The notes beneath the pieces were generated by a model. It had not been told where the DNA came from. It did not search any database and saw only the letters and a list, made by a program, of their open reading frames with translations. Below are positions 44,707-55,937 of a stretch of 64,000 bases of DNA, one piece after another. The stretch is from Flectonema sp. DT1601. Lineage: Eukaryota > Euglenozoa > Diplonemea > Diplonemida > Diplonemidae. How positions within the stretch are numbered: position 1 is the first letter of the stretch; the number at the start of each line of letters is the position of its first letter. The stretch is taken from assembly GCA_964019425.1 (NCBI GenBank), contig OZ025800.1, positions 1-64,000 of the forward strand, read 5' to 3'. Both the position numbers and the translations under genes were made by a program.

Positions 44707-46864
44707 ATCGTTATCCCTGAGGTGGAATTATTAAAAATAAATACAAAAACTTGCGGCACGAGACATTATTTTAGTAGAAAGATTTCTGCACCAACTCCTC
44801 CCTTTGCCTCCCCGTAGATGACCTCACATGGATACCTCCGATACGATTGGACACATTCGTCGAAATTCCCCCTTTGTTGTTTTCCGATGTGCTGAAGTCA
44901 AGAAAAGTGTCAGGAAATGTAAACTACTCGGAAAAGACAAACTCCTCCTTATCAAATAATAAACAGAACTTCAGAATAACGAGTAGGAAGGGGCGAGGGA
45001 AGGGGGCAGTTTTATAAAGAAGACGAACCGAAAAGAAGTACTCGAACTCCCGTTCGTTTCCACCAAAAAGAACGAAGGTGCTGGATAGTTTTTTTTTTTT
45101 TTTTTTTTTTTGGACCTCTAGAAACCTAGGGATCTGTTTATAAAATCTTGTTTTAGATTGTTTACGTTAAATAAAATTACCACAGCGATTCATTGCAAGC
45201 GAAACGTCCATCAGATCTCTTCCTTACATTGTGATCACGTGACTGTTAGATGCTTCTCATTGAGCAGCCTAAAGCACATGCCGCTGCGTAATCGAGAAAG
45301 ATTTTACTACAGCATTGCTGCAGTACGCGAAGGTACTACAGTAATGGGTCAGAATAGATAAAAAGACTATCGTGTTGGGGAAAAGATTCACACAGAGGGA
45401 TAAGTATAGACAAAGGGAAGGAATTCTAGAAAGCGGATACTGCTGCGGGAAGAAGTAGTCATTTCCAGTTACGGGGGTATAGAATAAAAATTTGAGATTT
45501 CAAAACCCAAAACGTGAGTCTGGAGTCGATTGCAACCCAACAAATGTAATCGAAAGGAAGGCGAAGGTACGTAGCTCGCCCAACGTGGCTCCCTATTCGA
45601 ATGAGCTGAATGTCGACTCGATAACACCGCAACTCTCGCAATTATTTATTTCCCTTCTCATCAACAGAAGTCTCAATTACAACGACAAGTGTCCTCAGTA
45701 CGATGTGACATAAAAAATATTTTATATCTCAGATCTAATCAATCTCATTACAATCAGTCGAGGACAGCTAAAGTACAGAAGACTTTATCCTTACACCAAC
45801 TACGGTAGTAACACAGCCTTGGAGTAACACAGCCTTGGAGTAGGGAAGGTGATACATGAGATTGTCAATTATTCAAACGATAATAAAAAGAGAATCAATC
45901 CTCCCAAAACATGAATAAGATGCTCTCAGTGATTGGAAGGTGGGAGGGCTATTACTAGCCATCGGAGATGGGAATCTTGAAAAAAAAAAAAATAATTTTT
46001 CCACTTATTATTATTAAAATTATATCAGAAAAATAAATCACATAAAATGTCAACTCAAGGTTTTTGATAGACGACAATATCTAAACTGAAAAGAGTGAAA
46101 ACAGAATTTCAAAATAATATTTCTTATCGTCGCACTACGACTACCATCGAGGAAAGGGGGAGAAAGGAAAGAATGGGTAAGTTAATAATTCCTAATAGTA
46201 CAGTCAAACTAATAATTAAAAAGAAGACAATAACTTCATAAACTCAATGGATAAATTCAATGGTTTAGAAATACAAAACTAATTAAAATAAACTCTAACA
46301 TCGTAGTTATCAATCACTACATTGAAACTAAACTGAGAAAACAATCCTAATTAAAAGATTTGATATAATAATGTTCTTAACCAGATCAGCCAATTATGTT
46401 CTAAAAACAGAAAGGCTCCACAAGATTGAACACTTTCATGTGAGAAAGGGGAATATGTAACACATATTTAGGGTTCGGGTTTTTTTAAAAGGGAAGGAAA
46501 AAATAAAATGAAGAATAAATTAATGGCCAGCAGTAGGGAAAATTAGAACCAAAAGTTTTTCACACAATAACTACAACTATAAAAAGAACATAAAATAAAA
46601 ATATACAAAATAATAAAAACAAAACCAGAATTTTCTAGCTGCATAAACGTTGTTATAATTTGGTTGACACAAAACCAAAAACACGCTCACCTCCCAACTA
46701 CTCACTGTGCCTGTGATGATAGCAAGAAGAAAGGGTAGACTAACCGTGTGTCGGAATCACCGCCACTCGGATATGGAGCTGCACTCTTGTGAGACACTAG
46801 AAAACTACTCTATCAGAATTACCAGGTGTTTACTTTGCACGTCGTGGTTTGTAATTTGGTCACA
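44707..46864. other. Gene-free interval, 2.2 kb
   Basis: It holds a 23-base poly-T run at 45089-45111 and a short tandem duplication (AACACAGCCTTGGAGT twice) near 45808-45842. Otherwise it is AT-rich with no supported gene. Confidence 0.5.
45089..45111 (+). repeat. Poly-T homopolymer, 23 bases
   Basis: An uninterrupted run of T. It could be the poly-A tail scar of a minus-strand retrocopy, but no copied sequence is recognised beside it. Confidence 0.8.
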
Positions 46865-47761
46865 TTAACCAGCCAAGTCCTTATTTAAACATGACGTCGT
46901 CTCTGGTAAGCGAACAGCACCCAGTGAAACCTGTTTTGTGTTTAGTGTCAGTAAAACAACAACAAAGACTTCACAAATAAAAATAATAAAACAAACCTCA
47001 TAAGTAGCGCCACGCATCTCTACGCTGCAGCGATCACCAACATGGTGGATGACTGCTGGCTGCCAGTAGCCGTCTTGGCGAACTTCAACTTCATCACCCG
47101 GCATGAGGACAGCACGTCTTCCAAACACTCCGGCATTCGTTGGCGTCGTCGGATCTGCTTCCGGAAAATATGTTTGCGGACGGAGAGAAGTTGCCGGCAA
47201 GTTAATGGAATGCGAACCATCAGACCAGGTGACATCAAGAGATGTTCCCAACTGTTTTATAATAGCCGGGTACCAATCACTTCCCCACCTGCAATTCACT
47301 GCAGTCCCAACAGAGATTGGATAAACATAATCCTTCTCCATCCCAATAGTGTAGCTGCCATCATCCCAACAGAGATCAATCTTTCCGTCGGGAGACTTTT
47401 TTATTATATTCGCTCCGTACCAAATGTCGCCGTGCCGAGCGATAACCGCAGGACCAGATGGTTTTGTTGGACTTGCTTCGTATTCTCGGACTTGTCTCAT
47501 TGGAGTAACTGGTGCTGGTGTTCCTTCTCGTTGTGGTCGTGGAGCGTTCCTCCTATCCCCTCCCTCAGGACGAAAGTTCACTCTTTGAGCTCCTCCCCCT
47601 CCGTTTGCTTGTTGTGGTTGATTATGGTCAGGGTGAGGGTGATACCTCCCTGGATTTCCAGGTGGCAACCCAACGCCTCTCTGCTTCTCCGCGTGTCTCA
47701 TTCTCTGTTGCAAATCATCCGACGCTGTTGGTCGATCATTCTTCCCCTGACTGCACCCCAT
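46865..47761 (-). CDS. Tudor/agenet-like repeat protein with putative lipidated N-terminus
   Basis: There are two exons, 46997-47761 and 46865-46930, with a 66-bp in-frame intron (GTTTGT...AAACAG), giving 276 aa. The N-terminus MGCSQGKN fits N-myristoylation at Gly2 with palmitoylation at Cys3. A disordered Pro/Gln/Gly-rich region runs to about residue 105. Three similar SH3-like barrels follow at about 105-150, 150-195 and 215-265, each with the pattern W-Y-x-A-x-I ... D-G-S (WYGANIIKKS...DDGSY, WYPAIIKQL...SDGSH, YWQPAVIHHVG). These resemble tudor or agenet modules, which usually read methylated tails or act as adaptors. Membrane anchoring of such modules is unusual. Confidence 0.75.
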   Translation of the reverse strand: MGCSQGKNDRPTASDDLQQRMRHAEKQRGVGLPPGNPGRYHPHPDHNQPQQANGGGGAQRVNFRPEGGDRRNAPRPQREGTPAPVTPMRQVREYEASPTKPSGPAVIARHGDIWYGANIIKKSPDGKIDLCWDDGSYTIGMEKDYVYPISVGTAVNCRWGSDWYPAIIKQLGTSLDVTWSDGSHSINLPATSLRPQTYFPEADPTTPTNAGVFGRRAVLMPGDEVEVRQDGYWQPAVIHHVGDRCSVEMRGATYEVCFIIFICEVFVVVLLTLNTKQVSLGAVRLPETTSCLNKDLAG

Positions 47762-48418
47762 GTTGTGGTATTATGTTCTGATATTTGAAATAAAGTAAAC
47801 ATCTTACAACGGGAGGTTCTGAAATCAATGACGTCTATTTCCAGATGGTAACGATACCCGGCTGGTCAGGTTCCATTTCCTTTGCTGATGATGAGAAGAT
47901 GTGTTTTGAGTAAGGCTGAACAACATATTATTAATTAAACATTTTTCTTCATTCTCACGGATGCTCTGTCTTCATCCGATCGGGTCGGGTTTGTGTACGT
48001 AACTTAACTTCGGTAGTTAAATCCTCTGGCAGCGAGACAAAGGGTAAGGAGGGATGTCGGCAACCAGATTACGTGACAGGCACTCTTCAGTTTTCAGATT
48101 ACACAGAGTCTGTCGAGGACTCAATTAGAGGACTTCCCCACTACAGTGGAACAACAGGCTAGGTTATTAGTTTTTTATTTTCCTTTTCAATTCGTGCGCT
48201 TTGGGTTTTTGAACGCACTGGGTTAGAAGTAAAAGAAAAAAAGAAACGAAAAGGAACACTAATTACTTTCGAATTCACTGCTCCGATACCACAAATGTTG
48301 TTTTTGTGATATAGTATTGCCTGACTAGTTCACTGTGGGCTACTTTGCTGCGTCGTATCCATCGTTTGTAGCAGCCGTACTACAATAATCAAGTCTGTTG
48401 TTTAATACGTGAAATTAA
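47762..48418. other. Intergenic spacer
   Basis: About 650 bp with no gene recognised. Confidence 0.5.
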
Positions 48419-49679
48419 TTATCTGACATTAAACACGGTATCCTTTATTACAGCTCCTAACATTCCTTGTAATACTTCACCTGCTAGGGAATCAGAGGCT
48501 GAAGTAGCCTGCTGTAGGAGATTGTCTTCATTCTTATTAGTTCCCTGAGAACTTACTTTAGACGTTTGAATTGCGAGCTCACTTTCAGATCTGTCGAGCA
48601 TCTTCTCAACAGTTGAAATCTGTCTGTTGATAAAAAAACGATTCGTCGTCAGCGGTGATGCCGCCAATGTGCTGGACCAAAACTTTCCCCACAGCAGCTG
48701 CAATGCTGCCTCGTCGCTGGAACTTTTGAAGACTTCAATTGGTAGTTCGTAGTACCAGTGAGCGTACACTCCGAGTTCCTCAATTTTATCGCCCTCACCA
48801 GATATCTCTCCTGGCAATGCGTCATCTACTACACTACTTTCTGGAAGGGTACGAAATGCTTTGATTTCTACTTTACCTGTTGGTGTGTTTCTTATATCAT
48901 AATCAGATCTAGTATAAAATTCAATAAAATAACATAACAAACCTGTACTAATAGTTCTCACAGGATCAATAACTACAGCTAAGAATGGATCAGAGTATTG
49001 TTGATATCTTCTTTGTGAAGTACAATCAGTCTTTGACATAAAACATTGATAACCAGGATGACTGTGGTACCATCCAATAACTGGTTCTCCTTTACCAACT
49101 TTTTCAGCTCTTTCAATGTAAGTAACGAGATATTCAGTTGCTGCTTGTGTCATATTACATTCGACTTCGTGAGCTTCTACAGGAAGAGCGAAACTGTCTA
49201 ACACAATAAGTGTATTCTCAAGGACGTACCCCTGCATGACTCCCATCACTTCAATCCAATTCCCACTATCAGAACTGATCCGCCCAGCTTTTCCCTTTCC
49301 AGTCTTTGCGTGCATTACAATTTTGACCAAAGCTAATGCAGACATCTTTACTTTATTAAAGTAAGTCGCAGATTGACTGTTTTATTTTATTGTGCTATTC
49401 TTCTTTTCAAATGATTATAAACAATAAACAACATACGTCCAAGGTTTACTTCTATGGAGTGCCTTAGTCTGCGCAGGGTCGTAATGATAGTACTCGTCTG
49501 TAGCAGTTACCTGTTTGTTATTTAATTTTATCTTCGGAATAAACAATAAATGGATACTCAGCTGTTGATGTAAATAACCAAACCTTGTTCTCAGCTTCCC
49601 ACTGCTTCATAGAATCAGTACGGCCTCCCGTCTTTGGAGATCCACTCGGACTGTCTGCTGCACCACCTCCTGAAGACAT
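48419..49679 (-). CDS. CSN5: COP9 signalosome subunit 5 (JAMM deneddylase)
   Basis: There are four exons: 49584-49679, 49437-49510, 48943-49376 and 48419-48876. The introns are 73, 60 and 66 bp, and splicing gives 353 aa. The family's leading segments reappear after splicing: DEYYHYDP, SKPWTQ, YFNKVKMSALALVK. The JAMM zinc site is complete: E99, H161 and H163 in GWYHSHPGYQ, S171 and D174. DPVRTIS and AFRT follow. It is the catalytic subunit of the COP9 signalosome and removes NEDD8 from cullin-RING ligases. The third intron is in frame and unspliced reading would insert 22 residues. A short insert (about residues 80-97) follows MHAKTG. The RING ligase elsewhere in the window is not cullin-linked. 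Confidence 0.95.
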
Positions 49680-49946
49680 TTTTTTGTGTTTTACTGATCG
49701 AGAGATTAGATGACTTCACAAAGAAGGACTTCATCACTTCGTACTTTTGTATCAAATAATACAACACGATTGGGAGAGATGTGTAAATAATATTTTTGTT
49801 CTTTCTTTTTTGAAAGGTGGAGTCTGAGACCCGAACAACACGGAAATGTTGCAGACATTCAAAACCGACTATTTGGAACACTTGCTGCGCTCAACTAAAA
49901 TACGAACCATAAATAATCAGATAAGAGAAGTGTAACGATAACACCG

Positions 49947-52900
49947 TCATATGCCAAACAAAATAATTAAAAACATCCACAGCATTAAATTAAAACACCA
50001 TTTGACATAATTAGCAGCACTGTGAGAGAGCGCTTCTGTAGGAAGAGGTGAGTCGGTGTAGTTAGCACCCGACAAACTGAATTCCTGAAGAACAACAGAA
50101 AGATGATTATTAACGAATATCTGCTGAGGTGCGTAACGAGCAAACAGAGTTCTGAAATGATGAAAAGGAAACCCAGCGAGTAGGTACCCCTGAAAGTCTC
50201 TCATTAAAGTAATAACTTCAGAGTTATAATCACCACGAATGATGAGTTCAGCCTGAAGCTGCTGCTGGACTGCAGAAAGGGGAGAGAACTGCCTCTCCAA
50301 AGAAACTGAAATATTAACTGCCGACAACTCGATAGCAACAATATTGTGTTCCCAGATCCCGAGGGTTTCGATGACGTCCTTTTTGATAGCGTTTTCGAAC
50401 ACCGTCGGGTGGTCCAGAAACAGATTGGCGTCGAGTACAAATACCACTCTGGCTGCGAATGCCAAGTCACTTTCACTGTGAGCACACTTTGTCTCAAAAC
50501 GTAAGTTGCAAGCGGCTTCAACATTCTTTAAAGAAATACGATTCCTACTAATGGATTCCAAGTATTGATTATAAGTTCCAGCACAACAACCCCATCTCTC
50601 AATATGTGTTTGAAATAATGAGTGACACTTAACACTGCAGGGTATGTTTTTATTCCACAACATCTGTCTGCAAGATGAGTCTTCAAGTACAGGAGGAGTA
50701 CAATAAGTAGAATACTCAACAAAGTAATCAGAATTAATACATCGATCATAATCAGGGTTGAGAAGACAAAGTGTAATAGGAGCTACTTCTGAATTCTGTA
50801 AACAAACTCTCGAAGGTGCTGACTTTAATAAAAGAGAGAGGCACTCGCAGTTATTACGAAGACCAGAGCGACGACAGTCAGTAAACTGAGAAATACCATC
50901 AGAACAACTCCTCACTGGATACGATGCGTCATTAAATGGAACACCTGTCACAGCAACGTCTTGAATTATTGACATACAAGTCTTCCCTTTTTGTGAATTG
51001 AGAAGTTTCTCCTGAGGTGGCTCATTACAAATAGAGTTCAATCCGATAAGCCTTCTCATTCCTTCAACAGGTGTTACAGTTGATTGAAGCTCTTTCATAG
51101 CCATCTTTCTATAACAGCGAGTAGCACACACGTTTTCAACACCTGTTGATGTCCAGTCCCAGTCAGGTGTGTATTCGTTACACCAAACTTGAGTTTGAAA
51201 ACCCGGTTTTGGATTTATCTGTCCTGTGCAAACCTTTTGTAGCCCTCTAATGGAGTAGTGACCTTTTAATATTTCAAGTAGCTGTAGAACTGGTTGAGTA
51301 CATAATCTGTTCATATCCCAACTGTTTGGTTTCCTTCTAAATATGTTAATCAGATTCTCAATATTACCACCAATTGGCCAGAGTCCTAATGTTGTTTCAC
51401 GAGATTGGACACCAGCCCAGTACTGACCGCCGTCTTTATAAGTTCGTTGGTGGTCGTAAATGAGTGTGGCCTCAGTAAATTCTCGCAGGTATTCACCAGC
51501 ATACTTACCAATACTGCTACTGACTGTAGTGTCACGAATACAACGAGATTGTATCCATTTACTAAACCAACTGTCTGTCTCTGAACAAGTTCCGGTTAGA
51601 ACTGATCGGCTATTTGTCCAAAATAAGAAACATTCTCCTTCACATCCTTCTTCATAATCCTGTCTTGTTGTTTCACTAATTGGTTTTAATAACATGTGAC
51701 ACACCTTCCCCAGCTGCATAGCCACCTGTCTGCAATTCCGTTCCATTAAAGTGTGGATTCTATTTTCTGAAAGGACTGCACGGCAGTTAATATTTGGGTA
51801 CTCTGGTGGTGGTGGTGAACACTTCTTTTGAATAGATTCACAAAGACTAATTTGGTAATCTATTCGAGTAGGAGAAATAGTCTTACAAACAGAAGGTAAC
51901 AATAATTGATAACGAGCAAGGTTATCACAAGTATTATTAAAACCATTTAACTGAGGACTGAATAATGAATTCCTTGAAACGCACTCCCTGTGATACGGAG
52001 ATTCAATACTTTCAGAAGCTGCTATTTCATTACAAAGAGTTCTCGGCGTATCAATTAGATTCCCAACAGCAGGACACTCCCACGTGACGGCCTTGCAGGA
52101 GATTATTTCCAAAACAAGAGGCTGATGTAGGTCACAAGATTTATATCTTTTATAAGTCAATTCAAGGCAACGACATGAACCGTGATGAGACAAGTCATAC
52201 TGCGATGTTGCTTCTGCTAGACAGCTACGTAAGAAATCAATCGCGTGATGTGAAGACACGCAATGAGGTGGAACAGACTCGATGGTGTCGATAAGACGAG
52301 TTGTAATCGAAGACTCAATTGTGTGGACTTCTGACTTTGATTGAAAAGCGTAAAAGTAATCACATGTATTAGCGTGAAGTGTTGGTATTGAAGTACATTT
52401 CATATCTGAAGCAACACATCGAATGTGAGTCCAGACAGCAGTTGGTTGATTTCGACAAGTTATTGGAATGGACCATCCGAATTGAGAAAGACATTTACAT
52501 CTTTCTATCTGAACAACATGTCCTTTCGTAACATCACTTTCTAATATCAATTGAAAACAATTCTGAAGAATCACAAATTGTTCAGCCATCTGAGACAAGT
52601 CACAAACTGGGATCCGTTCGATATCCTGTGTGACGATTGCAGGCAGATCAAATCTTCCTTCGTAGTCAACATTTGGATTGTAGAGGGATTCCTGACAGGT
52701 AGCCTTGTTATTTGGAATTACAAAATACGACTGTCGGGGACATCTCCAGGCAGCAATGCATTTAATTGTCTCCCACTCTGGACTGTAACGTGTACAAGGT
52801 GATAGAAGATGTAGTGACGAGTGAACAGTTTTCAGACAGTCACACTCTGATAAGATTAAGTTATCAAAACACTCTTCCCAAAACTTAACGAATTCGGTAG

Positions 52901-55900
52901 TTAGTTTCCGCATTCCAGAAGTGCATTCCAACATTGAGATTCGAATTCCATCCACAACGTTGTTTGTTGTTTCACTTTCCTTCTTCAAAAGTGAGTCGCA
53001 TTCTGTTTCAGAAGTTGGTAACATTTCCGGATTCATACAAGTCGGTTTTATTAAACATTTTATTCGGGTCAATTCTTCTTTCAGACTATCCCAAGTACAC
53101 TGAACCGAAACAGAATTTAAAATAACAGCAGTGCAATTACAACTATTGACTGTAATTGGAAGGCACTCGTCAGCAACTTTTTGAAAAAGAGAACTGATTT
53201 CAGCTTTTGAACAAGTCGCATACTTTGTCTCCAAAAGAGTCGCATCCCATGAGATGAATGGAAGTTGTTGTTGACATTCAGACTGAGATATTAATGGATA
53301 TTGTACTCCATGGCATGCTTGATTTCTAACTCTACAGAGCCACATTGAAACAACTGGATGACTAAAACATGATTTCGGTATTTGTTTAAATATTTGAATA
53401 GCGCAGTCACACTGTCGCTCACCTTCATTTCTTGAGAGACAACGAGACCAGTCGAGTCCGAGGTGTTGTAGTTTCTGTTGATCGGCGTCACTGCAGCTTT
53501 GATTGAAATCTATTTGATGATCACAAAACTCTGAATTGAAGTCACAAATATTAATAAATTGATCACACTGAGTAGCCATGGAGTCTAAACTCCAAATACG
53601 TGGGTTGCAGTTCATCAGTTCTGAAACATCTTTTTGAAATCCTTCTGACGTAGTCGATGATTCAATCGCTGCCACAATCGGTCCCATGCAGTCGCTGCAA
53701 ACTAATTTAACGGCGGATTCATTCGATGCATAGTTTGGTATCGCAGTTACTAAAGAACATCCTTTTACGTGTTGCTCAACTTTACAAAGTGATATCCTAC
53801 AATCGGATTCTGGCTGCAGACTTGTTAATGAAATCCCAGAAGTCACACAAGCAGTCGTTTCATGAGCAGCACTTCCATATCCTTGTGGTCCTTGATATGG
53901 TTGACTACAGACTGCAGCTACATTACCTCTTAGATCTGTTGTGAAGTATTCTCCTCTTCCTGTGCAATCTCCGTAGTCCTTTAGAAGCCTTTCGTTAACT
54001 AACAAGTCTGGGTAGCACTTCAAACAAAGTCGATCGAATTCCATCGCATCCTTCTTCCATCCCTCGTTGACCAAAACACTGCAGTGTTTCGCTGCGTCGA
54101 AAAACTTAGTCCTCAGCTGCCAACATTGACAAACATGATGATGATCTGCGATATGAATTCCGCAGGTTGCTAAATCAATTCTCCGCTGCGCGTATTCCAT
54201 CATCAGACCTGAGCAGAGAGTTCCATTTGTGCAAAGTAAGTCACGAAAGTCATCGGAGGTGACGCGATTACCTCGAAGAGATAGATCGATAACAGTTGTA
54301 AACGTCCCCTCACAATTCTGAAGTGATGCTCCGAATTTTAGAGCTGCTGGACAGACACCAGTTCCGATCCCTTCAGGTTCACAAACTACTTGTAGCCCGT
54401 GAACTCTACTGATTCCGTCAGTACTACCAAAACATTCATCGTAAGCCTCAACGTAATGCATGAATTCATTAATGTGTGGTAAACATAATCTACAGACTGA
54501 TATAATATCTGGTGAGTCAAGTAAACCATTACAGCCAGGTATTGATTCATAGAATTCATCTTTTATTACCTGACACGCGCACTGCTTCCTTTTTTGAGTG
54601 ACGTCTAATCCACAAATAGGAAGCTGATATCTCCAAGTGAATGAAAAGGAAGGTTTCATTAACTGAACACAAAGACATGTGTGAGGTTCATTACAGGGTC
54701 CAGGGATAATAGTGTCAGTCACAGTGAAGGATTCAGTGATCTCGTTTGATTGAGAAATGGATATTGATAATGATTGAGTTGCTGTTATTTGATTTCCATT
54801 TTGAGTTTGAAAAGATCTCGAAGACGCGTTACCAGACGGTGTTGGTGTTGGTGGTGATGTTGGTGGTGGTGGTGGCGGAATTGGCGGAAACTCAGCACTC
54901 GTATGGTTGCTATCCAACCATCTCATTAGAGAAGAACACTTTATGGAACTGAAGGCATTCGCATTACATCGATCAACTAATGAAGTTAGCGTGTTATTTA
55001 AGTGTGAGCAAGTACCTTGTCCTTGAGATGGTTGCATTCGTAGTGCGTACACGGCATTATTCAAACATATTGTACACTCTGAGATACTTACCTGAACTGA
55101 CTCTCCTAGTAGTGAAGAAATTACTCCACCGCAATCAGATACTAAACTAAGTAATTCCATAACACAAGGATCACCTGATGACCCGGTACATATAACTCTG
55201 TAATCATTAACAACTAATGATACTGAGCCAGGACATGATGGACTCTCCCAACTGTTTCCAATGTCTTGTAAGAACGGAAGACAGATACCACAAATATTAG
55301 ATACCTGTGACTGTGTTGGTTGAAGTCCATATTGTTGAAGAATTCCCATCGCTTCAGCGCACTCGCGATTTCCAGGAAACTGTTTCTCAAATGCGGGGAC
55401 TACACAGGCTGATTGGGTTACGCGAATGCAAGCAGCTCGCATTGCTCTGTTAAAAGATCTTTCAGAAGGACAATGAGATAAATCAACGTCCATTATTTTC
55501 AAACACTCACTACAGAGAGGATTAAGTGTTTGAAGTAGAATTGGGTTCGATGGCTTACCGCCGGCCCAATTTTCAATGCCAAGCACACCGAGCTCACCGC
55601 ATTGACCTGCCGCCACGTCAGGGCAGGGTGTCGCATTTAACTCGATAGAAGCACAGTCTTCTCGCAATGCTGACGCCCATACTAAAAATTCTTGACAAAC
55701 ACCCAAATCGTCAATCGATAAGTAATGATTGACTGTCGTGAAACATTCTCCACACATTATCTTAACCTGATCAAGAGTCAGTGGCGTTGTTTGTGTTTGA
55801 ACTTCTTTAACGATAGCGCACTCAGGGTATTTATCCATGTTTGTCCACACACATGGATGAACAAGTGGAGAAATTGATCTTCTCATAACATTAGATACTG

Positions 55901-55937
55901 CAGTTGAAAATATCAACAAAATAACAGCAACAGTCAT
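49947..55937 (-). CDS. Giant secreted Cys-rich repeat protein with GPI-like tail
   Basis: The ORF is a single 5,991-bp exon coding 1,996 aa from ATG 55937. Residues 1-16 form a signal peptide. The chain has very many Cys residues in two recurring patterns: C-x2-C followed by a distal Cys (CGECFTTV, CSECLKIM, CGICLPFL, CTICLNNA, CRLCLPHI, CLKCYPDL, CSDCMGPI) mainly in the first half, and C-x-C with a Cys about 10-15 residues later (CDCLKTV, CKCLSQF, CRCLELT, CECLSLL, CDCAIQI, CNCTAVI) throughout. The first pattern recalls saposin-like modules. A Pro-rich linker lies near residue 350-370. The C-terminus is a spacer plus hydrophobic tail (MLWMFLIILFGI), fitting a GPI signal or membrane anchor. 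It is probably a cell-surface protein. Family not recognised. Confidence 0.8.
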   Translation of the reverse strand: MTVAVILLIFSTAVSNVMRRSISPLVHPCVWTNMDKYPECAIVKEVQTQTTPLTLDQVKIMCGECFTTVNHYLSIDDLGVCQEFLVWASALREDCASIELNATPCPDVAAGQCGELGVLGIENWAGGKPSNPILLQTLNPLCSECLKIMDVDLSHCPSERSFNRAMRAACIRVTQSACVVPAFEKQFPGNRECAEAMGILQQYGLQPTQSQVSNICGICLPFLQDIGNSWESPSCPGSVSLVVNDYRVICTGSSGDPCVMELLSLVSDCGGVISSLLGESVQVSISECTICLNNAVYALRMQPSQGQGTCSHLNNTLTSLVDRCNANAFSSIKCSSLMRWLDSNHTSAEFPPIPPPPPPTSPPTPTPSGNASSRSFQTQNGNQITATQSLSISISQSNEITESFTVTDTIIPGPCNEPHTCLCVQLMKPSFSFTWRYQLPICGLDVTQKRKQCACQVIKDEFYESIPGCNGLLDSPDIISVCRLCLPHINEFMHYVEAYDECFGSTDGISRVHGLQVVCEPEGIGTGVCPAALKFGASLQNCEGTFTTVIDLSLRGNRVTSDDFRDLLCTNGTLCSGLMMEYAQRRIDLATCGIHIADHHHVCQCWQLRTKFFDAAKHCSVLVNEGWKKDAMEFDRLCLKCYPDLLVNERLLKDYGDCTGRGEYFTTDLRGNVAAVCSQPYQGPQGYGSAAHETTACVTSGISLTSLQPESDCRISLCKVEQHVKGCSLVTAIPNYASNESAVKLVCSDCMGPIVAAIESSTTSEGFQKDVSELMNCNPRIWSLDSMATQCDQFINICDFNSEFCDHQIDFNQSCSDADQQKLQHLGLDWSRCLSRNEGERQCDCAIQIFKQIPKSCFSHPVVSMWLCRVRNQACHGVQYPLISQSECQQQLPFISWDATLLETKYATCSKAEISSLFQKVADECLPITVNSCNCTAVILNSVSVQCTWDSLKEELTRIKCLIKPTCMNPEMLPTSETECDSLLKKESETTNNVVDGIRISMLECTSGMRKLTTEFVKFWEECFDNLILSECDCLKTVHSSLHLLSPCTRYSPEWETIKCIAAWRCPRQSYFVIPNNKATCQESLYNPNVDYEGRFDLPAIVTQDIERIPVCDLSQMAEQFVILQNCFQLILESDVTKGHVVQIERCKCLSQFGWSIPITCRNQPTAVWTHIRCVASDMKCTSIPTLHANTCDYFYAFQSKSEVHTIESSITTRLIDTIESVPPHCVSSHHAIDFLRSCLAEATSQYDLSHHGSCRCLELTYKRYKSCDLHQPLVLEIISCKAVTWECPAVGNLIDTPRTLCNEIAASESIESPYHRECVSRNSLFSPQLNGFNNTCDNLARYQLLLPSVCKTISPTRIDYQISLCESIQKKCSPPPPEYPNINCRAVLSENRIHTLMERNCRQVAMQLGKVCHMLLKPISETTRQDYEEGCEGECFLFWTNSRSVLTGTCSETDSWFSKWIQSRCIRDTTVSSSIGKYAGEYLREFTEATLIYDHQRTYKDGGQYWAGVQSRETTLGLWPIGGNIENLINIFRRKPNSWDMNRLCTQPVLQLLEILKGHYSIRGLQKVCTGQINPKPGFQTQVWCNEYTPDWDWTSTGVENVCATRCYRKMAMKELQSTVTPVEGMRRLIGLNSICNEPPQEKLLNSQKGKTCMSIIQDVAVTGVPFNDASYPVRSCSDGISQFTDCRRSGLRNNCECLSLLLKSAPSRVCLQNSEVAPITLCLLNPDYDRCINSDYFVEYSTYCTPPVLEDSSCRQMLWNKNIPCSVKCHSLFQTHIERWGCCAGTYNQYLESISRNRISLKNVEAACNLRFETKCAHSESDLAFAARVVFVLDANLFLDHPTVFENAIKKDVIETLGIWEHNIVAIELSAVNISVSLERQFSPLSAVQQQLQAELIIRGDYNSEVITLMRDFQGYLLAGFPFHHFRTLFARYAPQQIFVNNHLSVVLQEFSLSGANYTDSPLPTEALSHSAANYVKWCFNLMLWMFLIILFGI

